From Candidatus Saccharibacteria bacterium UBA1944 (GTDB lineage Bacteria; Patescibacteriota; Saccharimonadia; Saccharimonadales; Saccharimonadaceae), in contig DDEW01000008.1 in the NCBI GenBank assembly GCA_002336935.1, forward strand, positions 62,663-126,662: a stretch of 64,000 nt of DNA, in the 5' to 3' direction. The notes under the pieces were generated by a model. The model ran no database searches. It saw only the letters and a list, made by a program, of their open reading frames with translations, and was not told the DNA's origin. Made by a program: the position numbers and the translations under genes. Positions 35,603-46,716 of this stretch are shown here, piece after piece (position 1 is the stretch's first letter; every line of letters begins with the position of its first letter).

Positions 35603-36676
35603 CCCGACGTGTGATTTATCGCTGTAAAGCCGGCCAAAAACTGGCAAATCACCACGAGTCAGGGTAGCGGCAACCGCCAAAGTGCTGCGAATCAAAAAAT
35701 CAGCATAGGCTTTTTTGCGAACAACATCGGCGTCTGCATGGGGGAGTTTTTCGGCTGCGAGTTTGACCATTGCATCGGCATACATACGCCCACGCCATGT
35801 ATCCACAGCAAATACCTGCACTTCCGGTGCGTCCTCGCCGAGCTTTTCTTGCATAAGTGCGTCGAATGCGCGCTGATCAAACGTTGTACCATCAATATCA
35901 TTTGCAACAATCAAATCTTCTTCATGAGCATCGACGAGCATTTTTATGACTGCACCATGGTCTTGAATAATATCCATCGTTTGCCTACCGCCTGCATCAC
36001 GAAAATACGACGGTGCTACTGGCTTCAGCGCTTCATAAAAGTCAAATACTTCATTGATTGCGACTTCGTTTTCGTCAAAAGAATCACCGTAGAGCACGCG
36101 CAGTGTTTGGGTGATTTCTTCGCGATACTTTGCTGCGTTTGCCGTAACTTTAGGATAATTATCAATCGCACCACAACCACAGGCATCGCCCTGCGCATGA
36201 TTGTCATTGTGTGCGCCAAAAGCAATGCCAAGGCTCGTCAGATCATCTGCCATTGCAATCCTATCCTGAAGTACACTTTCTGTGGCCGAGGGAAGACCTT
36301 GAATAACACGCCACATACTCGATGCCACTGGTAGCCCTCCGCCGAATATCTTTGCCCGCCGACGAGATTTTTTGTATTCCTCAACAATCGTTTCGCCGTG
36401 GCGCTTCAAGTAACGAAACACTTTTGCCGCTGGCCGACCGTCACCACACCCATCATCATTGGCATCTGCATCGACATCACAAAATACCTCAGGTCGTTCT
36501 TGCACGATTTCTATAGCCACAGCAAGCGCCTGTTCGGTGAGTTCACCTGTTTTCAACTGATCTGTGGTACTAATTGCACCCTCGCCATAGCCCATTCCAT
36601 TCTTTGCGACAACAACAACCTCGCTACTGCGCATAGCATCCTTTTCCCAAGACATACGTAAGCCCTTCTCGTCCAT
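35594..36676 (-). CDS. Putative zeta-type (cadmium-type) carbonic anhydrase-like protein
   Basis: A 360-residue soluble protein. It has CGDGR, the CxDxR arrangement in which zeta-carbonic anhydrases place a metal Cys and the catalytic Asp and Arg. About 80 residues later, a His in GAHNDNH and a Cys in ACGCG are 10 residues apart, the same His-Cys spacing as in the diatom CDCA enzyme. The Cys-to-His distance is larger than in CDCA, so the match is partial. Carbonic anhydrase activity (CO2/bicarbonate) is inferred. It follows atpC by a few bases and may be cotranscribed. A GTG at 36691 is an alternative start. Confidence 0.55.
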   Translation of the reverse strand: MDEKGLRMSWEKDAMRSSEVVVVAKNGMGYGEGAISTTDQLKTGELTEQALAVAIEIVQERPEVFCDVDADANDDGCGDGRPAAKVFRYLKRHGETIVEEYKKSRRRAKIFGGGLPVASSMWRVIQGLPSATESVLQDRIAMADDLTSLGIAFGAHNDNHAQGDACGCGAIDNYPKVTANAAKYREEITQTLRVLYGDSFDENEVAINEVFDFYEALKPVAPSYFRDAGGRQTMDIIQDHGAVIKMLVDAHEEDLIVANDIDGTTFDQRAFDALMQEKLGEDAPEVQVFAVDTWRGRMYADAMVKLAAEKLPHADADVVRKKAYADFLIRSTLAVAATLTRGDLPVFGRLYSDKSHVGLE

Positions 36677-36700
36677 ACGATAATAATTCACTCCTTTGGT

Positions 36701-37126
36701 TTACATTCGTCGTTTGCGACGGTGCAGATCCGCGACCTTTAGACGAACCGCATGACGATCGACGAGCTGGTGTGCTTTTTCTAGTTCTACTTGATTCGTT
36801 GCCTGATCGCGTAGTTTCATTGCGCGCTCAAGTGCGGCTCTACTTTCTGATTCAACAATTTCTTCGCCACTCTCGGCGTCATCAACCAACACGCGAACCT
36901 TATTGTTCGCAATTTCGATTACTCCACCACTAATAGCATAGTACTCTAGCTGCTCGTCGCTATGGTGCTTATCACGACGGACACTAATTACTCCTGGCTT
37001 TGCTACACTCACCAGTGCCTCGTGATCTGGAAAAATAGCGATCTCACCATCAATCGTAGGGACAATAACTTCATATACCGATTCGTTGACCTTGCTGCCT
37101 GCAAGGCTAATAAGCTCGAATTTCAT
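36701..37126 (-). CDS. atpC: ATP synthase epsilon subunit
   Basis: A 141-residue protein: beta-sandwich domain (about 1-90, with PTIDGEIAIFPDHEALVS) and C-terminal helical hairpin. It inhibits and couples F1. Unusually it is not directly downstream of atpD: a GC-rich gene with its own promoter and terminator lies between. atpC has its own -10, TATAGT (37135-37140, minus strand), 8 nt before the ATG, so it can be expressed separately as a leaderless mRNA. Confidence 0.95.
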   Translation of the reverse strand: MKFELISLAGSKVNESVYEVIVPTIDGEIAIFPDHEALVSVAKPGVISVRRDKHHSDEQLEYYAISGGVIEIANNKVRVLVDDAESGEEIVESESRAALERAMKLRDQATNQVELEKAHQLVDRHAVRLKVADLHRRKRRM

Positions 37127-37142
37127 ATGCTCTTACTATAGC

Positions 37143-37164
37143 AAAAAACTCGCCATTAGGCGAG
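37143..37164 (-). terminator. Terminator between cassette C and atpC
   Basis: CTCGCC, TAAT loop, GGCGAG, then six T on the minus strand. It should stop cassette C transcription before atpC. Confidence 0.85.
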
Positions 37165-37181
37165 GGGTATATGAGGTGAGC

Positions 37182-37210
37182 GTGGAGGGTAGCACGGAGC
37201 TACCCTCCAC
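37182..37210 (-). terminator. 12-bp GC-rich hairpin after cassette C
   Basis: Perfect arms 37182-37193 and 37199-37210, 5-base loop, lying between the cassette C stop and the T-run terminator. Confidence 0.6.
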
Positions 37211-37235
37211 TATATGTCGACGAGTGTTCGGGAGG

Positions 37236-37553
37236 TCACAAGGTTTGCCAGGCGAGGTGGACGTACAGGCCAACACCCAGCAACACTAGAACCGTGGCAA
37301 CCGCCACGACGATGTTGGCCACCTTTCCAGGCTTCATCTGTTCGAAGAGCAGAAAAGTGACATACACCGAGATGAGCAGGATCAGCCCAACACCTCGCCA
37401 CCCGCCCAGCAGGATCCACGCGTCCAGGCACGCCAGTGCCAGAACGGTGGGGAGCTCCCACCAGTCGTCCCGCCAGACCTTCTTGTCAATGGCGTTATCC
37501 GCTTCCAGCCCCACCTTGCGGTAGAGCGGATCGTTATCGAAGATGCTCGGCAT
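37236..37553 (-). CDS. GC-rich membrane protein inside the ATP synthase operon (cassette C)
   Basis: A 105-residue protein with a polar N-terminus (SIFDNDPLYRKVG) and three probable transmembrane segments (about 35-50, 52-70, 78-100). GC-rich codons and a TGA stop set it apart from atpC and atpD. AAAGGAGG lies 6 nt before the ATG. It has its own promoter starting right after the atpD stop. It could be a foreign insertion or an ATP-synthase-linked membrane factor; no family is recognised. Confidence 0.7.
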   Translation of the reverse strand: MPSIFDNDPLYRKVGLEADNAIDKKVWRDDWWELPTVLALACLDAWILLGGWRGVGLILLISVYVTFLLFEQMKPGKVANIVVAVATVLVLLGVGLYVHLAWQTL

Positions 37554-37624
37554 TGCCAGCCTCCTTTCCCTAGTCGTCGATGAACAAGAAACGCCGCGAT
37601 TTCTCGCGACGCCTCCATGATTAT

Positions 37625-37653
37625 ATTATAGCACTTTTTGTAATAAAAAGCAA
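37625..37653 (-). promoter_or_regulatory. Cassette C promoter
   Basis: TTGCTT, 17-bp spacer, TATAAT on the minus strand. The -35 box directly touches the atpD stop codon. Confidence 0.8.
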
Positions 37654-39228
<1,575 letters not shown>

Positions 39229-39229
<1 letters not shown>

Positions 39230-40107
39230 TATTTCATCGCCTCCACGCCAGCAGTAATTTCACTTAGCTCCTGGGTAATTGCCCCTTGTCGGGCTTTATT
39301 CATTACAAGCGTTAGATCATCTGCCAAGTCGGTGGCGTTATCAGTTGCGTTTTTCATAGCGAGCATGCGCATACTGTGTTCGCTCGCGCGCGCGTCAAGT
39401 AGTGCTTGGTAGAGGCGCGCTCCCACCAAACGATATGCCACAGCGTCTAGCACTACCGCAGGTGATGGCTCATACCTCGAATCTGTCACAAGATTGCCCA
39501 CATCATCATGCATACTCGCTACGGGAGTACCGGCGGGCAAGAGACGCATAATTCCTGCTGCCTGCGTCATACTGCTGACAAATTTGGTGTATACGACTGA
39601 TACTGCATCGACTTCCTTGTTACGAAACATATCACACGCAGTACTCAAAATTGCCTGGAACGTAGCACCTTGTGGGTGATCAGCAATATCGTTATAGGAG
39701 CCAATCACCGTTACATCCTTAAGACGTGAAGCAAATTGTGACATTTTTCGGCCCACAGCAATAGTTACTGTCTCTACCTTGCGCTGCTCATCGCGTTGCA
39801 ACAGCCCTACGTAGGCCTTGAGTACATTCGAGTTATAGGCACCAGCCAGCCCCTTATCGGCGGCAACGGCTATAATTAAACGACGACGAATCGGGCGTTT
39901 TTCAAACAGTGGGTAGTCATCAGTAACACCCTGATTTGATAAATATGCCAAAATTTCGTCGGCAGCAGCTGCATAGGGAGCAGAGCCTTTCGTGGCATCC
40001 TGCGCCCGCCGCATTTTACTTGCGGCAACCATTTGCATCGCTTTGGTAATCTGCTTGGTGCTTTTGACCGAGCGAATGCGACTTTTTAGTTGCTGCGTTG
40101 AAGCCAT
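39229..40107 (-). CDS. atpG: ATP synthase gamma subunit
   Basis: A 292-residue rotor subunit. N-terminal helix with RIRSVKSTKQITKAMQMVAA and C-terminal helix with NKARQGAITQELSEI, both conserved. Start and stop overlap neighbouring genes by one base (TAATG). Confidence 0.96.
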
Positions 40108-41642
40108 TAGCCCTCAAACCCCTTGGCGGCTACAACACCAACCTTAGCAATGAGCTTACCTGCATCACTCTCGGCTTCTAGTTTTTCAGCACCTTTGTTG
40201 AGCACCTGCATGTCTTTTTTGTGATCAGTCCACAATCGAGTAAGCATAGCTTGTTGTGCTTGCTTGATGCTCGCCGCAGGAACCTTATCGAAAAGTCCCT
40301 CACTCACCGCAAAAATACTCGCTGCCTGTTCCCAAATGCTCATCGGCTGGTACTGTGGTTGCTTTAGGAGCTCGGTCAAACGTTGCCCGCGCTCAATTTG
40401 CGATTTCGTGGCTTCATCAAGATCGCTGCCAAACTGCGCAAAACTCGCAAGCTCGCGGAACTGGCTCAATCCAAGTTTCAGGTGTCCCGAAACGCTTTTG
40501 ACAGTTTTTGTCTGCGCGTCACCACCCACACGACTTACCGATAGACCAGCACTAATTGCTGGGCGAATGCCTTGGTAGAACAAGTCGGTTTCCATAAATA
40601 TCTGGCCATCAGTAATAGAAATCACATTCGTTGGGATATAGGCAGAAATATCACCGGCCTGTGTTTCAATAATCGGCAGCGCAGTCAAGCTACCCGCACC
40701 AAGATCATCACTTAACTTGCTGCTACGCTCGAGTAGGCGTGAGTGCAAGTAAAACACGTCACCCGGGAAAGCCTCGCGACCCGGTGGGCGACGAAGCAAC
40801 AAGCTCATTTGGCGATACGCAACTGCGTGCTTAGTCAGGTCGTCGTAAATCATGAGCGCATGCTCGCTATTGTCGCGGAAATATTCACCCATAGCTGTAC
40901 CAGCATAGGGTGCCAAGTACAGTAGTGAGGCAGGATCACTCGGTCCAGTTGCAACAATAATGGTTTGATCCATCACGCCTTCTTCTTTGAGTCGCTCAAC
41001 AAGTCGAGCAACCTTAGAAAGTTTTTGGCCAATCGCAACATATACATTTACCACACCAGTTTTTTGGCGCGCTTGGTTAATCATGGTGTCGATGGCAATA
41101 GCAGTTTTACCAGTCTGACGATCCCCAATGATCAACTCTCGCTGGCCACGGCCAATAGGGAACATGGCGTCGATCGCCATAATACCTGTCATGAGTGGTT
41201 CATGCACATGCTTGCGTCCAAGTACACCAACCGCTTCGCGTTCAACCGCACCGCGAGCCTTCGTTGTAATTGCCGGGCCGCCATCCAGCGGTTCACCCAG
41301 TGGGTTAACGACGCGGCCAAGCAATTCAGGCCCTACCGGTACGCTAAGCACCTCACCCTTAAGCTTTACTGTGTCGCCAGCGGCAACCCCTTGGTCGCTG
41401 CCCAGGAGTACCGCGCCAATTTCGTCTTCCATCAGGTTAAGTGCAAAGGCTTCAATAATACCATGTTTCGTTTCAATCTGAAGCACCTCGCTGTACCCTG
41501 CGCTCGACAAGCCATGTACCCACGCAACACCGTCCCCAACACGAGTGACGATGCCAACCGATTCCATTTTGCCGTCGAGTTCCAGCTTAGCAATCGCATC
41601 GCGCAGGCCTTTTGATAGTTCTGTTACTGCTATGTCAGCCAT
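40107..41642 (-). CDS. atpA: ATP synthase alpha subunit
   Basis: A 511-residue F1 subunit. Walker [19 protein letters not shown] and the conserved VSRVGGDAQ. The ATG at 41642 is preceded by AAAGGA at 6 nt; a TTG one codon before is not needed. Confidence 0.97.
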   Translation of the reverse strand: MADIAVTELSKGLRDAIAKLELDGKMESVGIVTRVGDGVAWVHGLSSAGYSEVLQIETKHGIIEAFALNLMEDEIGAVLLGSDQGVAAGDTVKLKGEVLSVPVGPELLGRVVNPLGEPLDGGPAITTKARGAVEREAVGVLGRKHVHEPLMTGIMAIDAMFPIGRGQRELIIGDRQTGKTAIAIDTMINQARQKTGVVNVYVAIGQKLSKVARLVERLKEEGVMDQTIIVATGPSDPASLLYLAPYAGTAMGEYFRDNSEHALMIYDDLTKHAVAYRQMSLLLRRPPGREAFPGDVFYLHSRLLERSSKLSDDLGAGSLTALPIIETQAGDISAYIPTNVISITDGQIFMETDLFYQGIRPAISAGLSVSRVGGDAQTKTVKSVSGHLKLGLSQFRELASFAQFGSDLDEATKSQIERGQRLTELLKQPQYQPMSIWEQAASIFAVSEGLFDKVPAASIKQAQQAMLTRLWTDHKKDMQVLNKGAEKLEAESDAGKLIAKVGVVAAKGFEG

Positions 41643-41654
41643 CAATAGTCCTTT

Positions 41655-42038
41655 CTATTGTTTTGCCCGGCTAAGAGCCAGGATTTTACATTGTATAGTT
41701 GCGTCGAATTTTTTGCCCGGGGTTTCAACGAGCACCCCGCCCAAAACTGCTGGGTTTACTACTTCACGCAAATAAACCGACTTCGCCGCAATAAGGGCTT
41801 CTATGCTTTCACGCAGTGTCGTATCAAGTGGGCGCGCAGTCGTGACGGTCCCCACGACAGTACTGCGCTCTACCAAGGTATCTTCGATCGCGCGGATTAC
41901 CAATTCAGCTTCCCGTGTTCGGCGCGTCTCTAATAAATAGGCTGCAACCTGCTCCAGTACCTCGCTTACGTCACCCCCGTTAGCAATTACCGTTGCTACA
42001 TGGTCGGCTATCTTACGGCGTGAAAGTTTTGCCTGCAT
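41655..42038 (-). CDS. atpH: ATP synthase delta subunit, short form
   Basis: A 127-residue stator subunit, shorter than the usual 170-180. The C-terminal part matches OSCP/delta (VNPAVLGGVLVETPGKKFDATI), while the N-terminal helical domain is reduced. Position between atpF and atpA supports the call. Confidence 0.85.
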   Translation of the reverse strand: MQAKLSRRKIADHVATVIANGGDVSEVLEQVAAYLLETRRTREAELVIRAIEDTLVERSTVVGTVTTARPLDTTLRESIEALIAAKSVYLREVVNPAVLGGVLVETPGKKFDATIQCKILALSRAKQ

Positions 42039-42574
42039 TATTTTGCGTCCTTTAAGGCACTGGCAATGACTTTATTATCAATGCTCCCGTTCAGGGCGTT
42101 ACCAACAACTTTTTCAGTTGCTTGGGCCACGAGCTCAATCGTTTCGTTGTGTAATTCTTTTTTGGCCGCCAGCACTTCTTTGGCAATTGATTCTTGGGCA
42201 TTAGCCAATATGCGCTCGGCTTGCTGCTTACTCTTTGTTTCGGCCTCTACAATCATACCTGCCGATTCATCTTTGGCTGTAGCAACAATTTCTCGGGCGT
42301 CACTGCGCGCCTTGCTCAGTAGTTTGTCAATCTCTTGCTGCGTTTTTGCCGCATTTTTTTCAGCATCTACTGCAGCACGGGTACTTTCTTCAATCATCGC
42401 CTGGCGCTTATCAATAGTACTTATGAAAACTGGAAAAACCCATTTATTTAACGCAAACACCAGCAACCCAAACGCAATGAGCTGAAACAGCAATAATGTA
42501 CCGTCAATTCCAAGCGCAGCAATCGGGCCGGTACTGGCCGCTTCAGTGCTAGCAAATTGTGCTATTACCTGCAT
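42038..42574 (-). CDS. atpF: ATP synthase b subunit
   Basis: A 178-residue stator: one N-terminal transmembrane helix (about 22-45) followed by a long charged coiled coil. Overlaps atpH by one base. Confidence 0.93.
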   Translation of the reverse strand: MQVIAQFASTEAASTGPIAALGIDGTLLLFQLIAFGLLVFALNKWVFPVFISTIDKRQAMIEESTRAAVDAEKNAAKTQQEIDKLLSKARSDAREIVATAKDESAGMIVEAETKSKQQAERILANAQESIAKEVLAAKKELHNETIELVAQATEKVVGNALNGSIDNKVIASALKDAK

Positions 42575-42580
42575 GAACCA

Positions 42581-42796
42581 CTAACCCTTTGCAATAAAAG
42601 CAACAATGATACCAATAATCGCAAGTGAGTCGGCAAACACGATAGCGGTGATCATGAGTGTGCGCAAGTCACCAATCTTTTCTGGGTTACGACCTGCTGC
42701 GTTTAAGGCAGCCATACCAATCAATCCCACGCCCAATGCCGCACCAAGTGCAGGAATAGCGTATGTCAGGCCAAATGCTAGTTCTTTTAGTTCCAT
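42581..42796 (-). CDS. atpE: ATP synthase c subunit
   Basis: A 71-residue two-helix hairpin with loop GRNPEKI (Arg-Asn-Pro). The ion-binding carboxylate in helix 2 is Asp, in VFADSLAIIG. The extra polar ligands of Na+-type rings are not evident, so H+ is more likely. AAAGGAG precedes the ATG. Confidence 0.95.
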   Translation of the reverse strand: MELKELAFGLTYAIPALGAALGVGLIGMAALNAAGRNPEKIGDLRTLMITAIVFADSLAIIGIIVAFIAKG

Positions 42797-42839
42797 AATT
42801 TCTCCTTTATTATGAATAATTTATTACTTTCTTGGTTCA

Positions 42840-43634
42840 TCATTCCACTTCTACGGGTTTAGCGCGAGCGGGGGAATGGTCGGAAGAATGGGCGCCACCA
42901 TGCGACTGTGTCGCCAATGAGGCAAAAATAAGGGTAAGCATGAAGAACACATATGCCTGGATGAATCCGATGAATAACTCAAACGCCATGAAAAATGGCA
43001 GGCTCAAACTTGCGAAGTAACCACTCAGTAAACCAATGATAAGCAACAGTACTTCGCCCGCAAACGCGTTGCCAAACAAACGTAGACTCAGGGCAATCAA
43101 TCGCGAAAATTCACCAATTAATTCCAAAAAACCTTCAAAAGCTCCAATAGGGTTTTTGAGTGGATTAATAAGGTATCTCCTAGCATTGCCAAAAAATCCA
43201 TGATACTTAATAGCATAGAACTGCACTGCTACCATGGTGATAATGGCAAGCGCGAACGTGAAGTTAAGGTCGGTTGGCAGGCCTCGAAGTAATTCCTTAC
43301 CACCCAGCGTTACGCTTCCAACCCCCGGAATAATGCTAATCCAATACGTGCTGAGTACCGTGAAGAAAATAGTAAGCGCAAGTGGAGCAATACTACGAGC
43401 CATTTTTTTGTCGGGAATAATTTCGTGAACAACACCATACATACCCTCGAATACCCATTGAATAAAGCCGGTAAATCGATTTGATTTCCCGGCCTTTAAT
43501 TGCTGTGCTGCAGTTACCAAAATAATAATCATAGCGAGTACACCAATACCACCAAGGACCATTGTATTGGTAATAGGAAGGGGACCAATATGAAACAGCT
43601 GTGCTGCAGGCAGATGGATTTCAAGATGCTCCAT
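42840..43634 (-). CDS. atpB: ATP synthase a subunit
   Basis: A 264-residue membrane subunit with five or six helices. The essential Arg lies in LIALSLRLFGNAFAGE. It forms the proton path with the c ring. The C-terminus is His-rich (SHGGAHSSDH). Confidence 0.95.
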   Translation of the reverse strand: MEHLEIHLPAAQLFHIGPLPITNTMVLGGIGVLAMIIILVTAAQQLKAGKSNRFTGFIQWVFEGMYGVVHEIIPDKKMARSIAPLALTIFFTVLSTYWISIIPGVGSVTLGGKELLRGLPTDLNFTFALAIITMVAVQFYAIKYHGFFGNARRYLINPLKNPIGAFEGFLELIGEFSRLIALSLRLFGNAFAGEVLLLIIGLLSGYFASLSLPFFMAFELFIGFIQAYVFFMLTLIFASLATQSHGGAHSSDHSPARAKPVEVE

Positions 43635-43640
43635 AGATGG

Positions 43641-43877
43641 CTAGACCTTCCTTTCTAATTGCTGTTTAATAAGCAAACCACTGATAACAATACCGACGAT
43701 CGTTCCAATTGCCATCCATAGATGCCCGGTGCGCCAAGCACTATCTGCAGCGCGTCCGAGGAGTAAGAGTCCGATGATTGGCACAAACATGCGCCACGTC
43801 GTATCGGCAATCGACAATATCAAAACAGTCGCAGGGGAGGGACCAGGGTCATCTCCCTCGGTTGATTTGCTACTCAT
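43641..43877 (-). CDS. AtpI/AtpZ-like small membrane protein
   Basis: A 78-residue protein with two transmembrane helices (about 25-42 and 50-70), in the place of AtpI/AtpZ at the head of atp operons; these help assemble the c ring or carry Mg2+/Ca2+. TATAGT (43888-43893, minus strand) lies 10 nt before the ATG and is the likely main operon promoter. Confidence 0.75.
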   Translation of the reverse strand: MSSKSTEGDDPGPSPATVLILSIADTTWRMFVPIIGLLLLGRAADSAWRTGHLWMAIGTIVGIVISGLLIKQQLERKV

Positions 43878-43917
43878 GTACCCATATACTATACCAGCAG
43901 AAAGGCAAATATACTAG

Positions 43918-44130
43918 ATGCCACGACGAAATCATACGCAAAAAGTGACGCGAAAAATACCACAGTTACGACCAGAAGCGCAAAAAACCCGCTATGCGAG
44001 CAGACAGTCTGCTCAAAAAGCAGCCGAGCAGCAAATGCTTTATTACCCTGAGCTCCAGTTGAGTATTTATCAATCACCCTACGACGGAGGTTGGTACCTC
44101 ACAAGTAAGCCAACGCCTAGTACTGAATAG
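43918..44130 (+). CDS. Small basic hypothetical protein
   Basis: A 70-residue protein with a strongly basic first half (RRNHTQKVTRK) and an aromatic second half (PYDGGWYLTSK). Divergent from the atp operon; its 3' end overlaps the convergent RCC1 gene by 14 bases. TATACT sits unusually close (2 nt) to the ATG. No family is recognised. Confidence 0.5.
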   Translation: MPRRNHTQKVTRKIPQLRPEAQKTRYASRQSAQKAAEQQMLYYPELQLSIYQSPYDGGWYLTSKPTPSTE

Positions 44131-46339
44131 GAATAAACTTGTTCACATACTGGTTAAGAATAATGGACGTGCTATAACTACCGGTAAACAGGGGGTCGCC
44201 AAGCTGACCATTTGCGTTGTTGCCGACTGCATATACTCGATTACCGTTAGCAAATATTACGGTTGTACCACGTCCGCTTTGAACAGATTTGGCCTGTATC
44301 GTCACACCATCAATCCCATTCACAGCAACAGGGTTTGGATTGGCGCTCAGTCCAGATGTTGTTCCGTTGCCCAGCTGACCAGTTAGATTACCGCCAGCTC
44401 CATACACTTTTCCATTGTCGCCAACTACCATCAGGTTTTGATACCCAATGTAGCCATTGATATATACATTAGTTGCGTATATATCCACCGCCTTTACCCC
44501 AACTGGCAAATTAAATTTAACAGGGGTGTACTGAACCCATCCCGTGGTGCCGTTTCCAAATTGCCCCGAAGTATTAAGCCCAGCACTCCACACCTCACCG
44601 GTTGAGGTCATCACACTCACACTTTCTTGATCAGATGATATCTTCGTGATTAGACCTGTCATTCCAGGTGCGGTAAAGGGCATGAGCTTAGTATTCGTCA
44701 TTTCCCAGTTTTCAGTGGGGTAGGTAGCATTATCACAGGTGGGATATACTTCAAATGTCACTCCATCAGCATTGGCGTTATTAAAGCAGGCACCCGTTTG
44801 AACATTTTTGTAATAGAGTGGGTTTACATAATTAAATTTTTGGTAGTTTGATGTGCTACAAACATTTTGTCTAACGGTTCGTGCATCTGCTTGAACTTCC
44901 AGACATCTATTTGTCGTCGCATTGTAAAATGTTAAATCGCTCCGATGTTGAAACAATTGATACACTCCAGCATTGCACCCTGCAAGAGTAACGTTTATTA
45001 AGTTGGTAGATGCTGTAACACACACTCCACGATGATTGTTATATATCTCGCTGGAATTGTTTCCTGCCTGGCCATTGCGATTACTGCCTGCTGATTTAAG
45101 CGTGCCGGTGTCATCAAGAATAAATATCGTTCCACCATCTGTAAATATTTTTGTTGCTTTGGGCTGGCCCGTTTGACCGTACGTGCCAATAGTCACTGGC
45201 GATAACACGCTATATGGCTTTGCGCCAGTGCCACTTGCGGTTTGTCCAATCCAGCCTGCACCCCATACATACACTCTTCCACCCGCCATACGAATATACG
45301 ATGTCCAACCATCAGATACGAGATCGGTTGTTGGCATTGTGTTTGGATCAGCCGGGTTCGGCGTTGGGAGACCAACCCTTACAGGAGTTCTCGCATCAGT
45401 ACACCCAGAGCCTACCCCTGTGCCCAGCTGGCCAATGTTGCAATCACCGGCTACATACACATTACCATCTGCCAAAACATAAAAAGTGGTAGCCCCTCCA
45501 ATTGTAACGCCGGTCACTCTTGCTCCCGCAGGTAATATTACTTTCATGGGCGTTGTAACATTAGTAGAAGTTGACCCTACGCCCAGTTGGCCGTGATCGT
45601 TAAGGCCAGCTGCATAGGCGTTCCCGGCAGAATCAACCGCGACAATACTATTGCCGGCTGAAAGGAAATTTGAGTAGGCAGCAACGATAGGCAAGGTGGT
45701 TGGTGCATCAAACTTTACGGGTGAAGTAGCGTTGTTCAGGGTGCCATCGCCCAGCTGACCATTTTGGTTTAAGCCAACCGAGCGCAATATACCGTCTGCG
45801 CCAACAATAGAAAAGAATGCACCTGCCGACCCGCCAGAGGTATAGCCAAATACCACTGATTTCGTATTTACTTGACCGCCCGTTTGAATACGTGAGGTAC
45901 TGCTATATGTTTTCCAGGCTGCCCCTGTCGATGCACGGGTGAGTGAAACGGTTGCCGTAATAGTAAATGTCTGTACACCAGACCCCGCATCAGTTACAGA
46001 GCCAACTGAGTAAGATGAGTTGTAGTTAGGGGTCTTGACCACAAAGCATTTAGCAACATCGGTACACGCAGCACCACCGTTGCAGTTTGTGTTAGGCCGC
46101 AGCGGGGAAGCGTTGGTCCATGTTGCTAAGTAGTTGTTGTTCGCAAGACATTCATTTGCCTGAGCAGAACCCGATTCGGCGGCGTCTTTGGCCAGTTGCT
46201 GAAAAAACTGCGTGTCAAGAGAGGCGCGGATGCTCGAGGCGCTGCCGACAGCAGCCACCAGCACCATAAATAATACGAGCGAGGCAATTACGATCGTCGG
46301 TAAAGCAAAGCCCTGTTCGCGCATGCGGTGCATCTTCAT
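44117..46339 (-). CDS. Pilin-type anchored RCC1 propeller with ricin-like lectin insert
   Basis: A 740-residue surface protein. The N-terminus (REQGFALPTIVIASLV) resembles a PilX-type prepilin signal with one helix. A Cys-containing region (about 60-150) follows. Then come eight RCC1-like repeats with the GQLG or GQxG signature, which should fold as a beta-propeller. Between repeats five and six is an insert of about 110 residues with paired Cys and QLF/QKF/ENWEM ends, as in a ricin-B beta-trefoil lectin. It may be a pilus-tip or surface adhesin binding host glycans. TAAAAT (46346-46351) lies 6 nt before the ATG. Confidence 0.8.
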   Translation of the reverse strand: MKMHRMREQGFALPTIVIASLVLFMVLVAAVGSASSIRASLDTQFFQQLAKDAAESGSAQANECLANNNYLATWTNASPLRPNTNCNGGAACTDVAKCFVVKTPNYNSSYSVGSVTDAGSGVQTFTITATVSLTRASTGAAWKTYSSTSRIQTGGQVNTKSVVFGYTSGGSAGAFFSIVGADGILRSVGLNQNGQLGDGTLNNATSPVKFDAPTTLPIVAAYSNFLSAGNSIVAVDSAGNAYAAGLNDHGQLGVGSTSTNVTTPMKVILPAGARVTGVTIGGATTFYVLADGNVYVAGDCNIGQLGTGVGSGCTDARTPVRVGLPTPNPADPNTMPTTDLVSDGWTSYIRMAGGRVYVWGAGWIGQTASGTGAKPYSVLSPVTIGTYGQTGQPKATKIFTDGGTIFILDDTGTLKSAGSNRNGQAGNNSSEIYNNHRGVCVTASTNLINVTLAGCNAGVYQLFQHRSDLTFYNATTNRCLEVQADARTVRQNVCSTSNYQKFNYVNPLYYKNVQTGACFNNANADGVTFEVYPTCDNATYPTENWEMTNTKLMPFTAPGMTGLITKISSDQESVSVMTSTGEVWSAGLNTSGQFGNGTTGWVQYTPVKFNLPVGVKAVDIYATNVYINGYIGYQNLMVVGDNGKVYGAGGNLTGQLGNGTTSGLSANPNPVAVNGIDGVTIQAKSVQSGRGTTVIFANGNRVYAVGNNANGQLGDPLFTGSYSTSIILNQYVNKFIPIQY

Positions 46340-46389
46340 GCAATCATTTTACCACTACTGGTATAGATTGACTATAAGCATAATGATAA

Positions 46390-46418
46390 TTGATATCTAG
46401 CGTCATTTTTTATATACT
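46390..46418 (+). promoter_or_regulatory. Promoter of the glutaredoxin gene
   Basis: TTGATA, 17-bp spacer, TATACT, about 32 nt before the ATG. Confidence 0.7.
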
Positions 46419-46450
46419 AGACACTAAATAGAACAGCAAAGGGGATGGTT

Positions 46451-46714
46451 ATGGCAGAAGCAGCAAAGGTAATTGTATACAGCACGCCGTGGTGCGCATT
46501 TTGTAAAACAGAAAAACAATACCTTGATCACCTAGGTGTGGCATTTGTCGATAAAGACATTGAAAATGATACCGCTGCGTTCGATGAGCTGGCGCAAAAG
46601 ACCGACGGCCGCACCAGTGGTGTCCCCGTAACCGACATCGACGGCGAGCTGGTGTTCGGATTTGATCGCAAGAAGATTGATGAACTATTGAAGGCAAAGG
46701 GCCTCGTGAACTAA
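46451..46714 (+). CDS. Glutaredoxin-like thiol oxidoreductase
   Basis: An 87-residue thioredoxin-fold protein. The redox motif is CAFC (in TPWCAFCKTE), and the cis-Pro is in SGVPVTD. It resembles mycoredoxin/NrdH-type glutaredoxins and reduces disulfides or mycothiol/glutathione mixed disulfides. AAAGGGG precedes the start; an ATG two codons earlier is less well placed. Confidence 0.88.
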   Translation: MAEAAKVIVYSTPWCAFCKTEKQYLDHLGVAFVDKDIENDTAAFDELAQKTDGRTSGVPVTDIDGELVFGFDRKKIDELLKAKGLVN

Positions 46715-46716
46715 CC

